DNA from: Candidatus Berkiella cookevillensis
Lineage (GTDB): Bacteria; Pseudomonadota; Gammaproteobacteria; Berkiellales; Berkiellaceae
Reading direction: 5' to 3'
DNA: 64,000 nucleotides
Assembly (NCBI RefSeq): GCF_001431315.2
Contig: NZ_LKHV02000001.1
Span: 2,418,001-2,482,000, forward strand
Shown here: piece by piece, positions 38,078 to 47,725 of the stretch
Layout: every line of letters starts with the position of its first letter
Position numbering within the stretch: position 1 is the stretch's first letter
Position numbers and translations under genes: made by a program
Notes under the pieces: model-generated
Seen by the model: the letters and a program-made list of their open reading frames with translations, nothing else
Databases searched by the model: none
Told to the model about the DNA's origin: nothing

Positions 38078-38111
38078 ATCCCGTGACTGTGTATAAACAA
38101 TCACAGGATGG
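38078..38111. terminator. Hairpin between convergent genes
   Basis: CATCCCGTGA pairs with TCACAGGATG with a single mismatch, around a 14-base loop. It lies between two converging stops (38054 and 38124), so it probably works as a bidirectional terminator, though no long T-run follows. Confidence 0.5.
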
Positions 38112-38123
38112 AATATTGCTCAA

Positions 38124-39092
38124 CTATGCATTAGTTTGGAAAGGTTGCAAAGTTTCTACATAGGCTGTAATCGTAGCAGGAATGATAGGCGCAAGTACAA
38201 GTTGAACAATAAGCACAGCAATACCAAGCGCTATTCCAGCATACTCAGGAAAAACAAGACTACACACAGTGCTAAATATAAAAAAAGCAAGCATGTAGGG
38301 TAATGCTGCACCAAATATAACCACAAAAGTTTTCCAAAAGCGCCCTTTTGTTAATCTAAAACTTTCTTTTACAGCAGTAAATGGATTTTTATTTTGATTC
38401 ACCACTAAAGGTATAATTAAAGCCAATCTAACTGAGAAATATATAAACCAAAGCAGTAATACAGCACCTAGTAGGAAGAGAGCTGTAGGCAACGGCTGCA
38501 TTGATTGATTCATAGAACCAGAAACATCACTCAAAGAAGATTGAGATGATTGATATTTTGCATTTGTATCTGCCTGTGTGTGTATCATTTGAGGTTGATG
38601 AGAATCCATCTTAAATACCGTATGCGGCATATTTGCTTCATAGGCTGATATTTGATGTTTATTTTCTAATGTTGATTGAGCCGGTGTCACTAGTTGAGCA
38701 GTGCCTCCCATCATAACAAAGCCTATACCACCTACAATTACAGGTGGAATCAACACAATAATAGCTGCAAGAATCATTGCACCAATTGCAGGAAAGAATT
38801 TTTTCAATGCAACGATTAAAGCATCACCAATGCTCACATTTTGATTGTAGTAACCTCTAATCAAAACAGCATAAAGTGACAATCCAATAAACCAAGTAAC
38901 TATGGCTTCCACAATCGTCAAAATTGATATGCCTTCCTTAGAGGGATCAGCAATCGTTGTTTCATTAAAAAGATTAATGCCACCTATAATGGTGATAATA
39001 AGACCAAGTGCAATTAAGGTCGGCAACATTTTAAAATAAAGTGAATAACCTTTTTTCAGGACACTCGATACAGATATACTTTCTGCGTTCAT
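38124..39092 (-). CDS. Multi-span membrane protein, unknown function
   Basis: A 322-residue inner-membrane protein with about six hydrophobic segments (TLIALGLIITIIGGI, VTWFIGLSLYAVLI, AIGAMILAAIIVLIPPVIVG, ALFLLGAVLLLWFIYF, VVIFGAALPYMLAFFIF, IALGIAVLIVQLVLAP). A soluble loop of about 65 residues, rich in Gln/Ser/His, lies after the third. KNPFTAVKESFRLTKGRFW is a motif shared by a broad group of bacterial membrane proteins (glycerophosphodiester-phosphodiesterase membrane-domain/YciC-like). The function is not established. It is transcribed alone. Confidence 0.72.
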   Translation of the reverse strand: MNAESISVSSVLKKGYSLYFKMLPTLIALGLIITIIGGINLFNETTIADPSKEGISILTIVEAIVTWFIGLSLYAVLIRGYYNQNVSIGDALIVALKKFFPAIGAMILAAIIVLIPPVIVGGIGFVMMGGTAQLVTPAQSTLENKHQISAYEANMPHTVFKMDSHQPQMIHTQADTNAKYQSSQSSLSDVSGSMNQSMQPLPTALFLLGAVLLLWFIYFSVRLALIIPLVVNQNKNPFTAVKESFRLTKGRFWKTFVVIFGAALPYMLAFFIFSTVCSLVFPEYAGIALGIAVLIVQLVLAPIIPATITAYVETLQPFQTNA

Positions 39093-39364
39093 GACCTATC
39101 TCCAAGTCTATGATAATTATATAAACTTAAGTTAAACATATCACTTTATATAGCATAGGAACAATATTGAAATGATGAATAATTATTCTAAATTAGACCC
39201 AAAACGAATATTGATTTTATGTATGTGTCACTGAATAAATTTCTCTGCGACCTCAAATTAAACTTAAAAAAGATGTGTTTACACTGAAGAAAAACAGAAA
39301 AAGCCAATCCTGTAGAGGACTAACCACACCTCTACAAAATATTAAGAATAACATAGCGTCTTAA

Positions 39365-41518
39365 TCAAAAAGGTCTGCCCATGAATAAGTGTAAAGCACG
39401 TTTACCATTTTCAGCAAAACCATAACCAAAATAAAAAGGGCCGATGATGGTATCAAAACCTAAAAATAAACTCCCGGCCTTTCTAAATGAATGTTCTCGA
39501 ATAGAACTTCTACTTTGCCAGGTATTTCCTGTTTCCAAAGACATTCCTAAATACAGAGGAAAAGGATAATTGGGGATAATGCTGACATCTTTTAATGAAT
39601 AATAATAGAGAAAAGTTAATAAAGCGGCATGCTGGCCAAAAAGCTGCTGCTCCGCTAAACCCGATAACCTAAACAATCCCCCCAAGGTAAATTGTGCATC
39701 AAACGATGCTTCTCCTGCTGTCGTTGTTTGATATTTTGTAACGATAGCCCCACTGTGTTTACCCACTGATTGTGCAAGCGCCCCTTGTATTTGAAATTGC
39801 TCAAAATCAGTATTGCCGCCGAGATCTTTCTTATACCAATAATATTGCGCGGCACCCACAGTTCCTTCATGCGGAAAAAAAGAATTGTCTAAAGTGTCCC
39901 ATTCAAAGCGCGAATAGACAAAACCATCATCTTGATTACCATCGGGAAAACCATTACCTACTTTAAGCCGTGCTGAACTATTGGCTCTACCATAGCCAAT
40001 TTCTACCCGACCCCATTCGTATAAATTTCGACCAATACCTAGTTCAGCGCGCATCGTAGAAAGGAGGTATTGTGCAAAAGCCTCATCATCAATATAGAGA
40101 TGAAAAGGTTGCTGTATATAACCTACACGTGGGTTAATATACCAAACAAGATCGCGTGTGAAAGGCTGATAAATATCAGAAAGAATACCATTTACTTCAC
40201 CAATTGAACCAAACAAACGCCCCTCTCCCGCATAAGCATTCATAAGCGTTTTTGTAATACCAAGTCCAACTCTAAAATTACTATTCCCTTCAAAATCAGT
40301 TCCTAATAAAAGGGAGCCTTGGATATAAGTAGGCCCCCAGCTTCTCTCATTAGGGGTCACCATTAAAATATTATTGTCAACGTTATATTCAATTTTCTCA
40401 AAGAGTTCAAGGCCATATAAACGACTGATATAATCATCTAATTCTGCTGGTGTATAATAGCCTGGGCATATGGGTAAATATGCTTGATATGTTTTAGTGT
40501 TAAGCACTGTTTCATTCTGAATATGAACACCTTTTATATAAAGATGTGTGCGATTGTGATTTGTATGATTTAAACCATATGCTAAGTGCGCCAATTTATC
40601 TTGCACTTGTTCTGTTGCTTCTTCTCCGTATTGAATTGCTTTTGCTAATTGATCATAGCTTGAAGTACCTACTTCTTTCATGATTGGCGAGATAAGAATA
40701 TCTTTTTCTGACAACAGATGCAGGCTATGTTGCATATTTTCTTGAGTATAGATATTTGTTAATTGATCTAATACAGAATCAAAGCCTTCGATTTGATTCT
40801 TACTCAACATAGGTGCCCCTACATCTACAGCAATAATGATATCAACACCCATTTCTTTTGCAATTTCAACCGGCAGATTATTGGTGACACCGCCATCAAC
40901 TAATAATTGACCATCAATCATAGCAGGCGAGAATAATCCAGGTACTGCCATACTTGCATACATTGCATTTGCAAGATCACCCTGTGACAAAACAACACAT
41001 TTCCCTGAAATCAGATCTGTCGCAACAGCTCTAAAGGGAATAGGCAAAGCATCAAAATCTTTTAAAGGTTCATGCACAATCGTTTCTTTTTTAAAGGCTT
41101 GGTATAATTTGTGTCCTTGCACAACCCCTTGTGGAAAACGAATGCTGCCATTTTTCAAACCAATCAACTGACGAATAAGAAACAAATCATCATCTCTTTT
41201 TCTTCGATAATAGAGATAATCCCTATCAATTTTATTGATCAGAATACTATCCCAAGCCACTGAGCTTAATATTTTTTCTATTTCAATAGCAGAATTACCA
41301 ACGGCATATAAACCACCAACCACCGCGCCCATACTGGTACCCACAATCACATCAATGGGGATCTGCATTTCATCAATTTTTTTCAACACGCCAATATGAG
41401 CGCCCCCTTTTGCACCACCGCCACTTAATACAAGACCTATCTTAGGACGTGTATCGGTTGTTTGTGCAAAAGCACATGTCGATAAAACAATTGATAAAAA
41501 TAATGTGATTAGTTTCAT
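39365..41518 (-). CDS. Patatin-like phospholipase with C-terminal beta-barrel (PlpD-like, type Vd)
   Basis: A 717-residue exported protein (signal peptide MKLITLFLSIVLSTCAFAQ). The patatin domain has the oxyanion loop SGGGAKGGAHIGVL, nucleophile Ser in VGTSMGAVVGG, and catalytic Asp in LVDGGVTNN. A POTRA-like segment follows (about residues 315-395), then a 16-strand-type Omp85 barrel ending in Phe (FMGRPF), the usual BAM recognition end. This architecture matches PlpD of Pseudomonas, in which a phospholipase A1 is displayed or released through its own barrel. All catalytic residues are present. A possible virulence or envelope lipid enzyme. Confidence 0.92.
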   Translation of the reverse strand: MKLITLFLSIVLSTCAFAQTTDTRPKIGLVLSGGGAKGGAHIGVLKKIDEMQIPIDVIVGTSMGAVVGGLYAVGNSAIEIEKILSSVAWDSILINKIDRDYLYYRRKRDDDLFLIRQLIGLKNGSIRFPQGVVQGHKLYQAFKKETIVHEPLKDFDALPIPFRAVATDLISGKCVVLSQGDLANAMYASMAVPGLFSPAMIDGQLLVDGGVTNNLPVEIAKEMGVDIIIAVDVGAPMLSKNQIEGFDSVLDQLTNIYTQENMQHSLHLLSEKDILISPIMKEVGTSSYDQLAKAIQYGEEATEQVQDKLAHLAYGLNHTNHNRTHLYIKGVHIQNETVLNTKTYQAYLPICPGYYTPAELDDYISRLYGLELFEKIEYNVDNNILMVTPNERSWGPTYIQGSLLLGTDFEGNSNFRVGLGITKTLMNAYAGEGRLFGSIGEVNGILSDIYQPFTRDLVWYINPRVGYIQQPFHLYIDDEAFAQYLLSTMRAELGIGRNLYEWGRVEIGYGRANSSARLKVGNGFPDGNQDDGFVYSRFEWDTLDNSFFPHEGTVGAAQYYWYKKDLGGNTDFEQFQIQGALAQSVGKHSGAIVTKYQTTTAGEASFDAQFTLGGLFRLSGLAEQQLFGQHAALLTFLYYYSLKDVSIIPNYPFPLYLGMSLETGNTWQSRSSIREHSFRKAGSLFLGFDTIIGPFYFGYGFAENGKRALHLFMGRPF

Positions 41519-41837
41519 AACAAATAATAGCCATTATTAGAACAAAGCCAAAGAAGCTTAGTATATTGTCTTCTATTCTTATCTTAGAAATGTTTTCTCA
41601 TCGATTTTGACCTGCAATCCATGATTTATTTTTTGCTAAGCAACAAACTCTTACAGAAAATCAATATATTAGTTTGCAATCTTAATTTATTTCATTTGCC
41701 TTTCAATCATAGCTATCAATCACACACTGCTTTTTCACCAACACAAGTTAATAAATAAACTAAAATCATGCATTAAAACTCAAACTAACTAACAAAATAT
41801 AATTTAATGATATTTATATACTTATTTTCAATTATCT

Positions 41838-41908
41838 TTGGCTGTCCCGTAAAAACTTATAAACAGTTGTGAATATCACAAAAATAATTATGGGTGTCCT
41901 GTAAAAAA
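41838..41908 (+). repeat. Two diverged copies of the GGCTGTCC-type end motif, about 50 bp apart
   Basis: GGCTGTCCCGTAAAAAC and GGGTGTCCTGTAAAAAA are direct repeats within the 518-base gap between the patatin gene and the porin gene. The rest of that gap (41519-42036) is AT-rich, with no gene seen. The repeats match the end motif of the elements at 32885 and 49546. Confidence 0.5.
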
Positions 41909-42036
41909 TGTAAAAAAGGGTTGCAATAGGAAATCTAACTACTTTAGGATGCAAAGCCACATAATTTTGCACTGCATAATATATAGGCAGAGCGTTGTGT
42001 GTTTGTTAAATATAATAATATTAAAATAGGTATCCT

Positions 42037-42636
42037 ATGAAAGTAACCAATAAATTTTCGCTATGCTTGATTTCCTTGCTTATGATGTTCTGCGTAAGTG
42101 CACATGCTAACGCACCTTATGTCCTAGGCGAAGTAGGCATTTATGGATTAGGCGAGAATAACAATCTATGGAAAAATATTTATGATAATGACACCAAGTT
42201 AAATGCACGTCTTGCTGCAGGTTATCTATGGGATGTTGCTAACAACACCAAAGCTGGTATTGAAACCGGATTTAATCTTAACCAAAGTAATAAAGTACGT
42301 TATGACGATCTCACCATAAAGTTCAAACGTCATAGTTTTGATTTATTGGGTGTGCTTGATTTCTATCCTACACAAAAATTTGATGTGTTTGCTAAAGTAG
42401 GTACTGCGTACACTAAAAATAAACTTTCTCTCCATTACTTAAATCTTAATGACTCTGTTTCTCACAGCACATTTGTACCTAAAGCTGTAATCGGTGCAGG
42501 TTATGATTTTAGCAAAGATCTTAACGTAAACCTTTCTTTATCTCATGAATTCAAGAAAAACAGCGACTCAGTATTCAGCGTAATTCCTTCTGCTAGCACT
42601 TTTATGCTCGGAATGAAATATAACTTTGTTGTATAG
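42037..42636 (+). CDS. Outer-membrane beta-barrel protein, OmpX/OmpA-barrel type
   Basis: A 199-residue protein: signal peptide (MKVTNKFSLCLISLLMMFCVSAHA) followed by alternating amphipathic strands such as TKAGIETGFNLNQSN, FDVFAKVGTAYTKN and LNVNLSLSHEFKK, ending in FMLGMKYNFVV. Size and strand count fit an 8-stranded porin-like barrel (the outer membrane protein beta-barrel domain). AGG precedes the ATG. There is no peptidoglycan-binding domain. It may act in adhesion, serum resistance or envelope stability, as small barrels do, but this is unproven. A strong hairpin follows. Confidence 0.85.
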   Translation: MKVTNKFSLCLISLLMMFCVSAHANAPYVLGEVGIYGLGENNNLWKNIYDNDTKLNARLAAGYLWDVANNTKAGIETGFNLNQSNKVRYDDLTIKFKRHSFDLLGVLDFYPTQKFDVFAKVGTAYTKNKLSLHYLNLNDSVSHSTFVPKAVIGAGYDFSKDLNVNLSLSHEFKKNSDSVFSVIPSASTFMLGMKYNFVV

Positions 42637-42662
42637 TTTCTCGTTAATCTCAGTGCTTTCTT

Positions 42663-42696
42663 ATTACCTTGTGCTTATTACTAGGCGCAAGGTAAT
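42663..42696. terminator. Hairpin between convergent porin gene and frmB
   Basis: ATTACCTTGTGC and GCGCAAGGTAAT form a 12-bp stem with one G-T pair and a 10-base loop. It lies between converging stops, so it probably terminates both transcripts. Confidence 0.6.
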
Positions 42697-42710
42697 ACTC
42701 TGCTAAAATC

Positions 42711-43559
42711 TCACCTTATTTCGTTTAAATTTCTAGCATGAAAACGCAAGTGTTCTTCAATAAAGCTCGCAATAAAGAAATAACCATGATCATAACCCTC
42801 TTGCCAATCGAGTCTTAATGCAACACCTGCTTGCTCACAAGCAGCTTGCAATAACGCAGGCTTGAGCTGCGTATCTAGGAAAGGATCTCGGCTTCCTTGC
42901 GTAATGAGTAGTTCTGATCCTCTCCATATATGCTTATGTATTAAGGCTGCAACATCGTAATTCTGCCACTTTCGCTGATCAGCTCCCAAATAGTAGGTTA
43001 AAGCTTTTTCACCCCAAGGACAACGCGATAAAGCGCAAATAGGGGCAAAAGCAGACACCGATCTAAAATAATCAGAATTTTTCAGCGCTATCATCAGTGC
43101 GCCGTGTCCACCCATAGAATGGCCCATAATCGCAGTCCGCTTAATATCCACTGGAAAATGCGTTCCAATCAAAGCTGGTAGCTCTTTTGCAACATAAGAA
43201 TACATTCGATAGCCTTGAGACCAAGGCGCTTCTGTGGCATCCACGTAAAACCCTGCACCAAGCCCAACGTTCTCGATATCCGATTCTCCCTTGATGTTTA
43301 AGCCACGTGGACTGGTGTCAGGCGCTACTATCACCATGCCTAGCTCCGCCGCCACGCGTTGAGCCCCCGCCTTAATAATAAAGTTTTCTTCGGTACAACT
43401 TAAACCTGATAGCCAATACACAACCGGTACAGGCGCTACCGCAGCTTGTGATGGAATAAAGACAGCAAAACGCATTTTGCACTTTGTTTCTGTAGAAAGG
43501 TGACTACAGATTTTTTGCATGCCCCCAAAACATTTACTCTCGGATAGTATCGTTAGCAT
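42711..43559 (-). CDS. frmB: S-formylglutathione hydrolase
   Basis: About 282 residues from the ATG at 43559; upstream frame to 43589 overlaps frmA and lacks similarity. An esterase-D-type alpha/beta hydrolase converting S-formylglutathione to formate and glutathione, the second step of formaldehyde detoxification. Family blocks are YWLSGLSCTEENFI, VAPDTSPRG, the nucleophile elbow MGHSMGGHGALM, and catalytic His in EGYDHGYFFIASFI. Length is normal. It is immediately downstream of frmA in a leftward operon, the classic pairing. Confidence 0.95.
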   Translation of the reverse strand: MLTILSESKCFGGMQKICSHLSTETKCKMRFAVFIPSQAAVAPVPVVYWLSGLSCTEENFIIKAGAQRVAAELGMVIVAPDTSPRGLNIKGESDIENVGLGAGFYVDATEAPWSQGYRMYSYVAKELPALIGTHFPVDIKRTAIMGHSMGGHGALMIALKNSDYFRSVSAFAPICALSRCPWGEKALTYYLGADQRKWQNYDVAALIHKHIWRGSELLITQGSRDPFLDTQLKPALLQAACEQAGVALRLDWQEGYDHGYFFIASFIEEHLRFHARNLNEIR

Positions 43560-43575
43560 TTGAGGTATTCCATAA

Positions 43576-44685
43576 TTAAAAGCGTACAACAGAGCGTATC
43601 GATTGCCCCGTCTTCATTAAATCAAAGGCTTTATTAATATCTTCTAATGGCATTTGATGGGTAATAAAATCATCAACAATGATTTTACCATCCATATACC
43701 AATCGACTATCTTGGGTACATCGGTACGTCCTCTTGCGCCACCAAAAGCAGAGCCTTGCCACACACGCCCTGTTACTAATTGAAAAGGTCGTGTTGAAAT
43801 TTCCTTACCACTTTCAGCCACGCCAATAATGGTGCAAACACCCCAACCTTTATGGCAGATTTCAAGTGCTTGACGCATCAGATCAACATTCCCCACACAT
43901 TCAAAACTGTAATCAGCGCCACCTTTGGTGAGATTCACTAAATAAGGCACCAAATCTCCCCCTACTTCAGTAGAGTTTACAAAATGCGTCATACCCAGCT
44001 TTTCTGCAAAGTGCTTACGTTTAGGATTAATATCCACACCTACAATCATATTGGCGCCCACAAGCCGTGCTGCTTGAATCACATTCAATCCCACACCACC
44101 CAATCCAAAGACAACCACATTAGCCCCTGCCTCAACTTTTGCTGTGTAAATGACAGCGCCAATACCCGTTGTAACACCACAACCAATGAGACACACTTTG
44201 TCTAAAGGTGCATCGGGGTGGATTTTTGCAAGCGCAATTTCTGGGAGCACAATATAATTCGCAAAGGTCGAAGTTCCCATATAATGCAGAATCTTTTCTC
44301 CACCAATACTGAATCGACTGCTTCCATCTGGCATTAACCCTTTGCCTTGCGTTGTGCGTATGGCTTGGCATAAGTTGGTTTTTTGAGAGAGACAATATTC
44401 ACAAGCTCGACATTCCGGTGTATAAAGCGGAATAACGTGATCGCCGGCTTTGACGCTTGTCACACCCGCACCGACCTCTACTACAACACCTGCGCCTTCA
44501 TGTCCCAATATCGCAGGAAATAGCCCTTCTGGATCTGCACCTGATAAAGTATAAGCATCTGTATGACACACACCGGTTGCCTTGATCTCCACTAATACTT
44601 CACCCGCTCTTGGCCCTTCTAAATCAACAGTCTCAATGACTAAAGGTGCACTCTCTTTATAGGCCACTGCGGCTTTGACTTTCAT
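43576..44685 (-). CDS. frmA: S-(hydroxymethyl)glutathione dehydrogenase / class III alcohol dehydrogenase
   Basis: A 369-residue zinc- and NAD-dependent enzyme that oxidises S-hydroxymethylglutathione (formaldehyde bound to glutathione). Zn ligands appear in GVCHTDAYTLSG, GHEGAGVVVEVG and the structural-zinc cluster CRACEYCLSQKTNLC. The NAD-binding loop is GLGGVGLNVIQAA. Full length and highly conserved. It precedes frmB with a small gap or overlap and follows a thiolase gene by 19 bases; the run corA-thiolase-frmA-frmB may be one message. No FrmR-type repressor gene is seen. Confidence 0.95.
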   Translation of the reverse strand: MKVKAAVAYKESAPLVIETVDLEGPRAGEVLVEIKATGVCHTDAYTLSGADPEGLFPAILGHEGAGVVVEVGAGVTSVKAGDHVIPLYTPECRACEYCLSQKTNLCQAIRTTQGKGLMPDGSSRFSIGGEKILHYMGTSTFANYIVLPEIALAKIHPDAPLDKVCLIGCGVTTGIGAVIYTAKVEAGANVVVFGLGGVGLNVIQAARLVGANMIVGVDINPKRKHFAEKLGMTHFVNSTEVGGDLVPYLVNLTKGGADYSFECVGNVDLMRQALEICHKGWGVCTIIGVAESGKEISTRPFQLVTGRVWQGSAFGGARGRTDVPKIVDWYMDGKIIVDDFITHQMPLEDINKAFDLMKTGQSIRSVVRF

Positions 44686-44704
44686 GCTTATTTCCTTAAA
44701 AATT

Positions 44705-45982
44705 TTAAATGGCTTCTAAAATTGCTGCTATACCCATACCACCAGCCGTACAAATTGAAATCAAACCACGCTTTCTACCATTTTGATGAATTAATTTTGC
44801 AAGTGTACCTGCAATACGTGCACCCGTTGCTGCAAAAGGATGCCCAACGGATAAACTACTACCCACAACATTGAGCTTGCTGCGATCAACAGTTCCCAAT
44901 GCCGCATCCAAGCCCAATACTTCTTTACAATAGCTCGGTGTTTCCCAGGCTTTGAGATTACATAAAACTTGTCCAGCAAAAGCCTCATGTATTTCTATAT
45001 AATCAAAATCATCAAACCCAAGTTTATTTCTGGCAAACAATTGTGCAACGGCTTTAGTGGGCGCCATCAAAAGACCCGCTCCTTTTACAAAATTAACGGC
45101 CGCCACTTGCACATCAATAATCTTAACCAGTGGTTTTAAGCCAAGCTTTTCGGCTCCTTGTTGATTTGCAATTAATAGGCACGCCGCGCCATCTGTCAGC
45201 GGCGAACTGTTACCTGCGGTCAGACTACCCGTTTGCAGATCAAAAACGGGTTTGAGCTTAGCTAGCTTTTCCAAGGTGGTATCCGCTCTGAGTGTTGCAT
45301 CTTGCTTGATGTTCATAAACGGATGCACTAACGCATCAAAAAATCCTGTGGCATATGCTTTAGCAGCATTAAGATGGCTTGCCAATGCAAGCTCATCTTG
45401 TTCTTGACGGCTAATGTTCCACTCTTTTACCATCAGCTCACAATGTTCTCCCATCGAGAGCAAAGTACGAGGTTCATTCACCGTTGGAATGCTGGGCTTG
45501 AGATCTTTAAAAGAAAGTCTGGCAATAATACTGATTTTTTCTGTTATTGATTTGGCTCGATACAAATTCATAAGCGCTGATTTTAAAGGCGCCGATACTT
45601 CAATCGGTACATCACTATTGCTGTCAACACCACCGGCAATCCCCATATCGATAGCACCGGTGTATATTTTCAAGGCAATTTGCCACGTTGTTTCAAGACC
45701 GGTTCCACAGGCTCGTTGCACATTATACGCAGGCGTATCAGGATGTAATTCTGTAGAAAGCAAACACTCTCTTGCTAAATTAAAATCTGCTACGCTGTTA
45801 ATAACCGCGCCTAATGCAATATCACCCATCAACTGATTTTTAAGGTGATATTGATTTACCAAAGCATTCAGGGCAACTTCCATGAGCTGCTTGCGTGATA
45901 CATTTGCGTATACGGTTTGGCTTTTTGCAAAAGGGATGCGCGCACTTCCTAAAATATAAACTTCATTATTTTGCGAGATCAT
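44705..45982 (-). CDS. fadI: Acetyl-CoA C-acyltransferase (thiolase), FadI-like
   Basis: A 425-residue thiolase cleaving 3-ketoacyl-CoA to acetyl-CoA and a shortened acyl-CoA (or the reverse). The acylated Cys is in VQRACGTGLETTW; the general bases are His in EIHEAFAGQVL and SVGHPFAATGAR; the second Cys is in SICTAGGMG. The sequence pattern resembles the long-chain/FadI branch rather than short-chain acetoacetyl-CoA thiolase. No fadJ-like partner is adjacent. It starts two bases after the corA stop, so translation is probably coupled. Confidence 0.88.
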   Translation of the reverse strand: MISQNNEVYILGSARIPFAKSQTVYANVSRKQLMEVALNALVNQYHLKNQLMGDIALGAVINSVADFNLARECLLSTELHPDTPAYNVQRACGTGLETTWQIALKIYTGAIDMGIAGGVDSNSDVPIEVSAPLKSALMNLYRAKSITEKISIIARLSFKDLKPSIPTVNEPRTLLSMGEHCELMVKEWNISRQEQDELALASHLNAAKAYATGFFDALVHPFMNIKQDATLRADTTLEKLAKLKPVFDLQTGSLTAGNSSPLTDGAACLLIANQQGAEKLGLKPLVKIIDVQVAAVNFVKGAGLLMAPTKAVAQLFARNKLGFDDFDYIEIHEAFAGQVLCNLKAWETPSYCKEVLGLDAALGTVDRSKLNVVGSSLSVGHPFAATGARIAGTLAKLIHQNGRKRGLISICTAGGMGIAAILEAI

Positions 45983-45983
45983 T

Positions 45984-46949
45984 CTATACCCAACCTTTTT
46001 TCTTGAAATAGCGATAGGGGAAGAACGAAGAAAATAACATCAGCATCAGTGCAAAAGGATACGAAAATTTGAGAGAAATTTCTGGCATATATTCAAAGTT
46101 CATACCATAAATACTAGCAATCAAGGTTGGCGGCATAAAAATCATTGCGACAACCGTAAACATTTTAATGATATGCGTTTGTTCAATATTGATTAATCCT
46201 AAGGTAGACTGCAATTGGAAGCCCAATTTTTGATTCAACTGTTCTGCATGTTTTGATAAGCAAATAATATCTTGATTCAAGGCAAGGATATTATGATCTA
46301 ATTTATTCGGAAACATTTTATGTTGTGTATCTTGAAAATAGGTAAGCAATAATTGGATGCTAGAAAGACTTTGATACGCTTTAGACACAAGAGTCTGTAA
46401 ATAGTTAATTTCTCGTAATAATCCATTTAAATTTTCTTTTTTTGTAACATTTTTATTGCCATCAATGCTCCCAAGTAACGCTAAGCCTAATTCATCTGTT
46501 TTTGCATCTACCAATTCAAAAAGATCTGCAACAGAACCTACAATTTTGTTTAATAATATATCAAAAATCTCTACATGATTTTTTACCGATAGTGGATGAT
46601 GTTGAATATGCTGTGTGAAGCTGTGAATAGGGTTTGGTTCAGAATATCTCAACGTGATAAGTATTTTTTTTGAAATGATAAAGGTAATGACATGACTCTC
46701 TGGGATGGGAGCAGCTTTGGTCACAACCGATAATGCTAAGTGGAGTGCATCGTTTTCTTCATAAAATCTATTTGAAAATTCCAATTGATGCATCTCGTGA
46801 TGTTCAGGGAGATCAACATTCGTTTGATGCAATATGACATCGCTTTCTTCTGGTGTTGGATCAAATACTTCAATCCATAATACATCTTCGGTATTGGTTG
46901 TTGGCACCAACTTTTTAGTTTTCTCATCAATGCAAAAGTAAGTTATCAT
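45984..46949 (-). CDS. corA: CorA-family magnesium/divalent cation transporter
   Basis: About 321 residues. I chose the ATG at 46949, which has AAGGA about 12 bases upstream; a TTG at 46958 has the same motif only 3-4 bases away. A long cytoplasmic alpha/beta domain is followed by the stalk helix and two C-terminal membrane spans: MFMPPTLIASIYGMNFEYMP with the diagnostic GMN selectivity motif, then YPFALMLMLFSSFFPYRYF and a basic end. It forms a pentameric Mg(II)/Co(II) channel. It heads a leftward run with the thiolase and frm genes. Confidence 0.93.
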   Translation of the reverse strand: MITYFCIDEKTKKLVPTTNTEDVLWIEVFDPTPEESDVILHQTNVDLPEHHEMHQLEFSNRFYEENDALHLALSVVTKAAPIPESHVITFIISKKILITLRYSEPNPIHSFTQHIQHHPLSVKNHVEIFDILLNKIVGSVADLFELVDAKTDELGLALLGSIDGNKNVTKKENLNGLLREINYLQTLVSKAYQSLSSIQLLLTYFQDTQHKMFPNKLDHNILALNQDIICLSKHAEQLNQKLGFQLQSTLGLINIEQTHIIKMFTVVAMIFMPPTLIASIYGMNFEYMPEISLKFSYPFALMLMLFSSFFPYRYFKKKGWV

Positions 46950-47101
46950 GCTATTCAAATATCCTTTTTCTTCATGAATAACTGCAATCGTTCGAGTTTA
47001 ACAAGACTTAAACTGCAATTAAACCAATCTATGCCAATCAACACACATTAAAGAAAATACGCTTCAAGTTTGTTTTTTAACTACAAAATCACGAGAAATT
47101 G

Positions 47102-47659
47102 CTAACGAGACGTATCCCCTTTAAAGCCCGCTAGCCTGAGTATTTTAGTGATAAACTCACTTTTAGCATCTGTATAAGCTTCGCGGTCAGTATTATCTTT
47201 TGCAGCTAACGTTATTTTTAAGTGCTCATACTCACGTGCATAGCTTGGATGTTGAATTAAAAAGTCACGAAATGCTACTCTCGCTTTAAAATAGTCAGAA
47301 TCATATTGCACAACATGTATATGATGTGTACGCCCCATACCAAAAGGCGGCATGCCTTTTACAAAAAACATTTTATTAGGATTTGGGTTTTCGGCCCAAT
47401 ATTGATATCCCATCTGTTCAATGATGCTGATTAAAGGCTGAGCCTCTGCAACAGAGCGAACACCGACATAGAGATCGATAATGGGTTTTGCTTTTATACC
47501 TGGTATTGCGGTACTACCAACATGCTCAACGTGAAGGATAATATTTGTAAGATCTTTGCTGTTTTTTTTCAATAAAGCTATTTCTACCATGGCCATTACA
47601 GACCATTCAGAATGATAGTCAGAAAATTCAATCATATCTTTGGCTGGGGGCTTGTTCAT
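47102..47659 (-). CDS. GrpB-family protein (UPF0157)
   Basis: A 185-residue protein of the GrpB/UPF0157 family, a nucleotidyltransferase-like fold of unknown activity. The family core is HVGSTAIPGIKAKPIIDLYV, followed by FFVKGMPPFGMGRTHHIHVV and FRDFLIQHPSYAREYEHLK. The length is typical. Some members are fused to dephospho-CoA kinase, but here it is alone. The gap to corA upstream (143 bases) holds nothing evident. Confidence 0.88.
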   Translation of the reverse strand: MNKPPAKDMIEFSDYHSEWSVMAMVEIALLKKNSKDLTNIILHVEHVGSTAIPGIKAKPIIDLYVGVRSVAEAQPLISIIEQMGYQYWAENPNPNKMFFVKGMPPFGMGRTHHIHVVQYDSDYFKARVAFRDFLIQHPSYAREYEHLKITLAAKDNTDREAYTDAKSEFITKILRLAGFKGDTSR

Positions 47660-47725
47660 ACATATTTCTTATATTCAACAGCTAAAAAATAGTATAACAA
47701 ACTCCCCCAAACAACGAACTAAATA

